From positions 1-64,000 of the forward strand of contig MCFE01000271.1 in assembly GCA_002104905.1 (NCBI GenBank): DNA of 64,000 nt, written 5' to 3'. A program made the translations under genes and the position numbers. Source of the stretch: Basidiobolus meristosporus CBS 931.73 (lineage: Eukaryota > Basidiobolomycota > Basidiobolomycetes > Basidiobolales > Basidiobolaceae). Under the pieces are notes generated by a model that saw nothing but the letters and a program-made list of their open reading frames with translations, was not told the origin of the DNA and made no database searches. This document shows, one piece after another, positions 57,280-64,000 of this stretch. The number at the start of each line of letters is the position of its first letter. Position 1 is the stretch's first letter.

Positions 57280-57521
57280 CTTTGGCAATCCCACTGTTGA
57301 GTTTGAGAAAAATGATTGCTTATTTCAAGAGCAATGGGAAAGGATCCAGCAAGAAGCCGTAATTCCATCTATGCCCCCTTGGGCTTCCCTGGCCATGCTA
57401 ACTGAGGAAAAGGAAGGAACAAAATGCTTTTAAGTAGACTATCAAAGGTCAAGTGCAATCACCCAGAAGGATGCCTACCCACTACCTAAAAATGCAGAAC
57501 TATTAGATGCACCAGTACCGG
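57280..57521 (+). pseudogene. gypsy 2 reverse transcriptase, left part
   Basis: Reads IPSMPPWASLAMLTEEKEG, then after a stop VDYQRSSAITQKDAYPLPK, then NAELLDAPVP up to the LTR. These are RT motifs 1-2 of Ty3/gypsy. Confidence 0.75.
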
Positions 57522-58590
57522 TGTAGTGGGGTGACAGTGACACCCACTGACAGATGTGCTCATTCCCTTATTTTCTACTTCCCTATATCTCTACTACACT
57601 TATTTTAGTTTTATCCCATTTGTCTTACCCAATCAGTACTATCCCATAAGCTGGTTGACTATCACACCTGCTTACCTTATTGCATAAGTTACCCCTCACT
57701 TTATGTAAGATTACTAGCTATAAGTACTTCTATATTAGGCAAGTACCCGCGCCAGTACCTGTGACACATGATCAACCCATGTCACCATCCCTACCATTTC
57801 CATACCATATGGTATCCCCATGTTACACAGGTTTCAGAATACTGATTCCTGATTGGTTGGATGTGCTGTGCCTCTTAGAACCTTCTGGCACCTACTTAGA
57901 ACATTCTTAGGTCATTCTGATGTCATTAAGATTTCTATTGATATCCGGAACCTTCTGGAACACCATGATTAGTAATAACTTAGCCAGTAAGAAAAGTATA
58001 TAAGGGAGGCTATCCCTTAACAATAAATCATCATCCCTTTTATCAATATACCAACTTGTTGATTAGTGTGATCACTGCTACCTGCTGCTACCTGAACTTC
58101 CAACCCTAGACCACAGGACACTCCCAGGAAACCGCGCTGACAGCCAACTGACCTTGGAGGCACTACTTGTGAGGAATACTCAGAGTAGGTATCTTTTATT
58201 ATATTTGATTCTTTCCCAAGTTTGTTCTTGTACAGGCAAAGATACTTTTCTGTCTTTGTAACTATTGACCACAGCTGCATTCTTATCAAGTCCCTGCTGG
58301 TGGAGTTTACAGTTGTTTTGACTTTGGAAGCTTTAGTACATTGTCATCTCAAAGGACGCTGAACCCAGCACATACTTTTGTTAAGATGCCAACTAAGTTG
58401 GGGATTGTAGCTCAATAGTTTTCCCTTGACAAGCTTGTGGCTTTATTCCCCTTCACATTAGATTAGAGACAGAACCCAAGTATTCCTAGCAAGCTTTTGC
58501 CAGAGGTTATCACACCCAGTGAACACCCCACACACAAAACACTTGAGAAGCGTTGGACGTATCTCTCCCTTGGACCTATACACCACCACA
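57522..58590 (+). repeat. Solo LTR of family A (1069 bp) inside gypsy 2 RT
   Basis: TGTAGTGGGG...ACACCACCACA, flanked by CCGG at 57518-57521 and 58591-58594. TATATAAG at 57997-58004 and AATAAA at 58022-58027 are in the same relative places as in the 566-1369 LTR. It is longer than that copy mainly because of extra DNA between about 58170 and 58480. Confidence 0.85.
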
Positions 58591-58890
58591 CCGGTTAAAT
58601 ACTATTCCACTCTTGAAGATGGCTCAGGCTACTTGCAGAAAATGATGGAACCAAGTTGCCAAGAAAAGACAGTTTTTGTAACTAAACAGAGATTATTTGA
58701 GTTTATAGTCATGCCCATTGGTCTCACCAATGCCCTGGCAATATTGCAACAGATAATGGACCACATTATTCAGGATCAGCTGCAAAATTATGTGCTCATC
58801 TCTATAGATTATTTCACAATCTATCCAAGATTATGGAGGAACTGCAGTGCCATCTATAACAAGTACTTAATATTTTACAGTGTGTACTGG
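58591..58890 (+). pseudogene. gypsy 2 reverse transcriptase, right part
   Basis: Continues the RT with STLEDGSGYLQKMMEP, KTVFVTKQRLFEFIVMPIGL and TNALAILQQIMD, i.e. motifs 3-4. The catalytic box is degraded (LISIDYFTIY in place of the usual Y-x-D-D). Confidence 0.8.
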
Positions 58891-58899
58891 TAGAACTCA

Positions 58900-59640
58900 T
58901 TCAGAATGAATGCATTCTTTTGCAGGATAGACTATAGTATCTTAGGCATGTAATATCCAACAAAATGTTGGAAACTGAACTGGCCAAGGTGGATATGTAC
59001 ATAAAAAAGCAACCTCCACCACTCAGTAAAGAGCTAGTTGCTTTTCTACAGCTGGTAGGCTGCTCCTAAAGCTTTATTAAAGATCTTGCAAAAATTGCTT
59101 ACCTGCTTACCAACTTGACTAAGAGGGCCAACATACTAAAATTGGAATAGGCACAGGAAGATGCCCACCAAAAACAAAAATAACCTCTGGTAGTAGTACT
59201 TATGCACTAATCCCCAGCTTATGACCAAGAATCTTGGCTCACAAGTAATGCCACCAAAGAAGAGCTTGATGTACTCTATCCCAGCCAAATAGACATGACA
59301 GGAGAGAATGTGTAATAAGATATGCTGGTTGTACTGAGCAAGGTTCTGAGAGAAGCTATTGCAGCTCACACCTGTATGGCCTAGCCATTATTTGGGTGAT
59401 AATACAGTCCCAGCATTGCATATAGTGACAATATATCAGGTTGCTTACAGACTACCAAGTTTTATGAGTATAATAGAGCATGTCAAGCCCAGTGAGTAGA
59501 GTCGTCAGATGGACCATGACTTGCACAGAATATTCATTCCTATATATCACAAAGGAGGAAAAGGAACCCACAGATGCCCTGTTGAAATTAGCAGGCATCT
59601 CCAAAGCTCCTTTAGAGATATATCAAATTATGCAAATTAG
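58900..59640 (+). pseudogene. gypsy 2 RT thumb and RNase H relic
   Basis: YLRHVISNKMLETELAKVDM, KELVAFLQLVG, SFIKDLAKIAYLLTNLTKRA and, later, HKGGKGTHRCPVEIS correspond to the RT thumb, connection and RNase H end of Ty3/gypsy pol, all with frame breaks. Confidence 0.65.
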
Positions 59641-60149
59641 GTATACTTGAGAGTTGACTGTTCTAGATCATAATGCAGTATTGGAACTCCTACAGACTGA
59701 GGTCCCAGATGCCTGAGCTGTTGGTATTTTTATCATTATATCATTGTGGTAAGAGATCCTGCTTCTTTGGCTTCCTGGATGCTTCAAGTGTCTCCAAAGG
59801 CATCTGTATGCTCCTGTACACTACCTTGAGAAGCACCTTTATGGCAAGCCTAGATATTACTGCCAGAAGTAGGTGCAGTGACCAACTGCCAATCAATAAG
59901 CAAAGAGTGCAGCTGATGCAAGGTAAGGATTACTGATGAGTGATTATATTCCTGGTAAACTTTTCCAGCTTAATAAGTACTACTAATGACATGGCTCTGG
60001 AATATTCTGTGGGTTACTAGAAATCTTGATAACAGTGTAATGTGATAAAAATGATCCAACAATATGCTGGAAGGCTCTAAGTGGTGCATTACAGCCATCT
60101 AATAAGGTACCACAGATCCAAATCTGCTATAATAACTTCTCATTAGAGT

Positions 60150-60223
60150 CCCCTTGCCCTGGGCAAATATGCCACTATCCTACACATTGATTCTTTATTA
60201 TGTAGCACCTAGCCCTGTAGCCA
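60150..60223 (+). repeat. Second copy of the gypsy 2 LTR end
   Basis: CCCTGGGCAAATATGCC through CCCTGTAGCCA aligns with 55285-55352, and even the next bases (ATTGGCCACC) resemble the primer-site side of the first copy. It is a diverged LTR remnant. Confidence 0.55.
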
Positions 60224-60976
60224 ATTGGCCACCAATACAATATCAAATATTGTGACTATCTCAAATCCATGTACTCCAAGCCAGATGCTCATTTAAGAAT
60301 GCAGGTGCCACTAGCAGCCCTTTGAACCAATTTGAAAAATTCCTGTTTATCAAGTTGGAAGTTAATACCGTAAAACAAATTGTTTACAAAAAAAAAGAAA
60401 CCATAATTTAGAATTGAATGCACTGACATAAAGCAATACACCATCATAAAAAAGACTGCCAATTATTGAAACCTGTAGCTCCAATAAGCTTTTTTGCCGG
60501 TCATAAAATGCTGATCTTAGTCCTTACAAGAGGCCCAAACTGATAAACACATTTCAATCGCAACCATCGAATCCAGATGTACAGTTATTACTATAATTCT
60601 ACAATTCATATTAAATTGACGATTAATATTACTTTTAATACTTGAATTTCTTCAATGGATAATATCAGGAAGAAGTCAGATGATCATGTCAAAATTAGCA
60701 ATTGCACTCTAAGCTCTGATGCTTGTTGGAAGTACTATGCTTATGGAATCATTGCTGACATACAACGAAATCCACCTGGGTGGAGATGGTAGTCATCCAA
60801 CAACTTGCATGGAATGCTAGCAAGGCTACGTGAACAGCTAAAATAAATGGTAACAAAGAAGTTCGAATATCAAGAGGTTGTCGTGAACCAGGCGTACAGG
60901 AAAGACCCACGCTACTCCAATTGGTCATCTACTTATCCACCAGCTCTATGAAGTACTACCAGCGATCAGAAAGATG
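60224..60976. other. Spacer before PMA1 3' end (0.75 kb)
   Basis: AT-rich, no coding motif. It would include the 3' untranslated region of the H+-ATPase transcript. Confidence 0.5.
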
Positions 60977-63670
60977 TCAATGGGTGGTCTTCTCGCTGGT
61001 GTTGCCATTCTGAAGAAGGTTGATGGCATGGATGGCACGGACAGCGGTGCGCACTTTCTCAATGTTCGAGGTGACTCGAGTATTCAGCTCCTTCTCAATC
61101 TTTCGTGCCGATAGCTTTCTGCGACGAGTGGGTGTGGGCCAGAGCTTGGCGGTAAGCTCAAATGACCAAATGCGGAACATGAACACCTTGACAAAGTCGA
61201 GCACAACAAAGTACCCAAGTGAGATGGCAATCACACTGCATCCCCATCCCCAGCCAATTGCTGTAGTGAGCCCGGGAACGCCAAACACCGAGATCAGCAT
61301 GGCAAACACCTGAGTGCCGAGAATAGCAATCGTGAACGTCCAGGACGGGAGGTTCTCCCAGAAGAAGCCGCTCAAACGAGTCGAGAAGATCACGAAATGA
61401 GGACATGACGAGATGTGTAGGTACATGATGGTACCAAGCTCGTCATTCGTCACGTTAAACACGTCCCGAGCAATGAAGAAGTGGGCAAACGAGGCCCCAG
61501 TAAGGAATACCGCCAACGTGAACGACATGGTGATCAGCTGTCCGATGCGCCACTTGTCCGGCTTGGCTGAGATTTGCGCGTTGTCCACGGAGATGACCAA
61601 GGTGGCGGCATCATTCAAGACCGCAATGAAGATCAGCAGGATGGCGTCGAGCTGCCATTGGAAGATGATGGTCACAAAGAAGAAGAACAACAGGAAGTGG
61701 ATGGTGGAGGTGATACGGTACAATGCGTATGATCTCATTCGCTGGAAGATCGCTCTGGACGTGGTGATCCCGTCGACAATGGTGGAAAGACCGGGAGCGA
61801 GGAGTACAATGTCCGATGCTGAGCGTGCCGCGTCAGTGCACCCGTGGACTGCAATCCCTACGTTTGCCTTCTTCAGTGCTGGTGCATCGTTCACTCCATC
61901 CCCGGTCATTCCGACAAGCAACCCTTGCTCCTGAAGCAACTCGACCACCCTGTACTTGTGCTCCGGAACAACCTGGGCAAACCCGTCCGCCTTCACACAT
62001 CGGCGAACAATCTCTTCCTCGGGGACATCCGCCTCCACGAGCTTCTGCGCCTCGAGAATCGCCCTTTGCATTCCCAAACGCTGCGCCACCTCCTTCGCGA
62101 TGATCAGCTGGTCGCCCGTGATCATCTTCACCGAAACCCCCATCTCGTGGCACCGAGCGATGGTCGCGGCGGAGTCTGGTCGAGGTGGGTCCAACAGTGA
62201 GATCATTCCAATCAGCTCCCACTGCTCGATGTCTCCATTGATCGTCCGTGCCACGCCCAGCGCACGCAGTCCACGTCGTGCCAGACTGTTGACAGCATGG
62301 ATGGCATCATCGTTCCCACCAACTAGCTTGATGATCACCTGCGGCGCCCCCTTGGCTACCTTGAACACCTCCCCTGTCTCCTCGTTCAGGATTGTTGCTT
62401 GGGTAAGTTTGGTGACCGGGTTGAACGGCAGGAACGAGGTGGTCTTGAACCCGGGAATCTTGGTTTCCTTCTCCCCAAGACTCTGCAGCGTGTCAAGTTG
62501 TGCTCTAGCGGCTGTACGGACTGCGTACTCGATCGGGTCGTTGGCCCCTTGCTCGGCCGCCATGTACGAGTACATCAGGATATCATCGCTGGTGTAGCCC
62601 TTGCACAGCCATGGCTCATCGAACGTGAGCTCATTCAGGGTGAGTGTGCCGGTCTTGTCGGAACAAAGCACTGACACGGATGCCATCTCCTCCACCGCAG
62701 TCAACCGCTTGACGATCACCTCCTTCTTCGCGAGCTGTTTGGCGCCCACTGCCATCGTCACCGACATCACTGTTGGAAGTCCGACCGGAATGGCCGCCAC
62801 CGTGAGTACCAGTACTTGGCGCAGAATATCGAGAACGTTGTGTCCCTTGTCCTTCACCATGAGAACGATGAAGATGATCACCACAAGGAGAATCGTCACC
62901 AACACCAGGAAGTTACCAATACGGTTGATGATCTTCTGGAAGTGCCCTTGCTCGTTGGTGTTCGACATCAGTGTGGCTGCCCGGCCGATGAAGGTATGCT
63001 CGCCCGTCTTCGTGACAACCCCCATCTGCTGTCCCTGCTTGACGATGGAGGATGAGTATGCCGTGGCTCCCTTCCCCTTGCTCACCGGAAGCGATTCTCC
63101 TGTCAACGCTGACTGGTCGATCTGGAGATTTCCCTCCACCGGCTCGCCGTGAACCCCGATCCCGAGAAGACGGCAATCCGCTGGGACGATATCCCCGAGT
63201 CGAAGGACAATCACATCCCCAGGAACCAGGTCAACAACATCAATCTCATTCAGCTCCCCGTCTCTCCAAACTCGCGTCTTCAGCGCAAGCGTGTTCTTCA
63301 GCGCGTCCAGTGCATTCTCCGCCTTCGACTCCTCGATGAATCCGATCGCCGCATTGATGAACAACAAGGCTCCGATGATTCCGAAGTTGGCCCAATCCTG
63401 GACAACCCCCGAGAGGATCCATGCGATCTCAATCAAGTACGCGATTGCTCCAGTGAAGTACCCAAGGAACTTCAGGAACGGGTTTTTCTTCTTCTCCGAC
63501 AATTCGTTCCGCCCAAACTGCTCCAAGCGCTGAGCAACTTCAGCGGAGGTGAGACCCTTGGCCGGATCGGTGTGGAGCAGGGCTTCAAGCTCAGGAGGGA
63601 TCTCTTCTGCCATCTCCTGATGCTTGTGGTCTTCAAGCTCGACTTTGTTCTTTTCTTCTTCTACCGGCAT
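60977..63670 (-). CDS. PMA1: Plasma-membrane H+-transporting P-type ATPase (P3A)
   Basis: An intronless frame of 897 residues from the ATG at 63670. It pumps protons out of the cell using ATP and sets the gradient for nutrient uptake. All P-type signatures are present: the TGES loop (190-193), the phosphorylated Asp338 in CSDKTGTLT, the MITGDQ and GMTGDGVNDAPALKKA hinge motifs, and the M4 block VAAIPVGLPTVM. M6 carries AVLNDAATLVISVDNA, with the Asp expected for proton transport. About ten membrane segments can be picked out. The acidic N-terminus (MPVEEEKNKVELEDHK) and basic C-terminal tail (PTRRRKLSARKIEKEL) are as in fungal pumps. Third codon positions are strongly G/C, unlike all neighbours, as expected for a very highly expressed gene. 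This bias creates long antisense open frames that should be ignored. Confidence 0.97.
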   Translation of the reverse strand: MPVEEEKNKVELEDHKHQEMAEEIPPELEALLHTDPAKGLTSAEVAQRLEQFGRNELSEKKKNPFLKFLGYFTGAIAYLIEIAWILSGVVQDWANFGIIGALLFINAAIGFIEESKAENALDALKNTLALKTRVWRDGELNEIDVVDLVPGDVIVLRLGDIVPADCRLLGIGVHGEPVEGNLQIDQSALTGESLPVSKGKGATAYSSSIVKQGQQMGVVTKTGEHTFIGRAATLMSNTNEQGHFQKIINRIGNFLVLVTILLVVIIFIVLMVKDKGHNVLDILRQVLVLTVAAIPVGLPTVMSVTMAVGAKQLAKKEVIVKRLTAVEEMASVSVLCSDKTGTLTLNELTFDEPWLCKGYTSDDILMYSYMAAEQGANDPIEYAVRTAARAQLDTLQSLGEKETKIPGFKTTSFLPFNPVTKLTQATILNEETGEVFKVAKGAPQVIIKLVGGNDDAIHAVNSLARRGLRALGVARTINGDIEQWELIGMISLLDPPRPDSAATIARCHEMGVSVKMITGDQLIIAKEVAQRLGMQRAILEAQKLVEADVPEEEIVRRCVKADGFAQVVPEHKYRVVELLQEQGLLVGMTGDGVNDAPALKKANVGIAVHGCTDAARSASDIVLLAPGLSTIVDGITTSRAIFQRMRSYALYRITSTIHFLLFFFFVTIIFQWQLDAILLIFIAVLNDAATLVISVDNAQISAKPDKWRIGQLITMSFTLAVFLTGASFAHFFIARDVFNVTNDELGTIMYLHISSCPHFVIFSTRLSGFFWENLPSWTFTIAILGTQVFAMLISVFGVPGLTTAIGWGWGCSVIAISLGYFVVLDFVKVFMFRIWSFELTAKLWPTPTRRRKLSARKIEKELNTRVTSNIEKVRTAVRAIHAINLLQNGNTSEKTTH

Positions 63671-64000
63671 ATTACAAGCTTTCCAAGTCTCCTAGACTAA
63701 TGAATCTTTTGGATGTCCCGGATAGTGGTAGATTGTAGAGTAACGAAAATGTGAATATTCAGAAACTTGGGATTGTATTATTCAGGTAGCTCCCTACGCC
63801 CTTTATATTGCCTTGAAGATGGTCACTCCACCCTATGAATGTGACGACTGATACATGATATGCTCAAAATTTATGAACTGATATAATTCAATGAATTACA
63901 ATCAGTCTTTTTAACTTCACCTAATTTAGCTACTTCTCGCTATTGCTCGTTATGAATATCTCTCGATTTGACTTTTACCGGATATGCTACCAACATATTG
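63671..64000. other. Upstream region of PMA1
   Basis: AT-rich promoter-side DNA to the window edge; no gene seen. CTTTATATTGCC near 63800 is a possible TATA element for the minus-strand gene in the wrong orientation, so I do not call it. Confidence 0.4.

Larger units (their letters stand above)
55353..59950 (+). mobile_element. Ty3/gypsy retrotransposon 2, degenerate, split by a solo LTR
   Basis: Order: primer site, gag, aspartic protease, reverse transcriptase, RNase H. All domains carry stops and frame changes. Integrase is missing or unrecognisable after about 59950. A family A solo LTR sits inside the RT at 57522-58590. Confidence 0.8.

Noticed and set aside
61020..63700. Many long plus-strand open frames opposite the H+-ATPase
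   Set aside because: They arise from the G/C-rich third positions of the real minus-strand gene and encode no known motif.
1..64000. CRISPR arrays, rRNA genes, bacterial operons
   Set aside because: No regularly spaced repeats, no rRNA-like sequence, and gene structures are eukaryotic throughout.

Overview
The window is nuclear DNA of a filamentous fungus. Fungus-typical genes include an AUR1-type inositol phosphorylceramide synthase, a PRM1 mating-fusion protein, a PMA1-type plasma-membrane H+-ATPase, a Zn2Cys6 transcription factor and a PHO80/CLG1-like cyclin. Between genes the DNA is AT-rich, and the 40 introns I could place are all very short (52-71 nt). Long gene-poor stretches and decayed retrotransposons fit a repeat-rich genome. 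My guess is an early-diverging (zygomycete-grade) fungus, but no marker here fixes the species or phylum.

Layout. 1-9670 is a pile of LTR retrotransposons: a protease-LTR end inserted in a chromovirus integrase, that chromovirus inserted in a Ty1/copia element, then a second copia element. The second copia integrase is interrupted by a stray piece resembling the second-largest RNA polymerase subunit and by a solo LTR with a perfect target duplication. 9671-54999 carries the host genes, mostly as single genes separated by 0.3-4 kb of non-coding DNA: a Zn2Cys6 factor, a WC-2-like PAS protein, a tyrosinase, AUR1, NAR1 (12 exons), an EMAPII/Arc1-type tRNA-binding protein, an acid sphingomyelinase-like enzyme (11 exons), an ankyrin-type L-asparaginase, PRM1, a C2H2 factor, an HMG-box ORF, an M20 metallopeptidase and a cyclin. 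55000-60250 is a broken Ty3/gypsy element. Its reverse transcriptase is split by a solo LTR of the same family as the LTR near the left end. 60977-63670 is the intact PMA1 gene.

The genes do not form an operon-like pathway. Loose functional links are sphingolipid synthesis (AUR1) and breakdown (sphingomyelinase) 6 kb apart, and possible mating-related genes (PRM1 and an HMG-box ORF). Exon-intron structures were built by hand from splice signals, reading frame and family conservation. Each joined frame divides exactly by three, but no transcript evidence was available.
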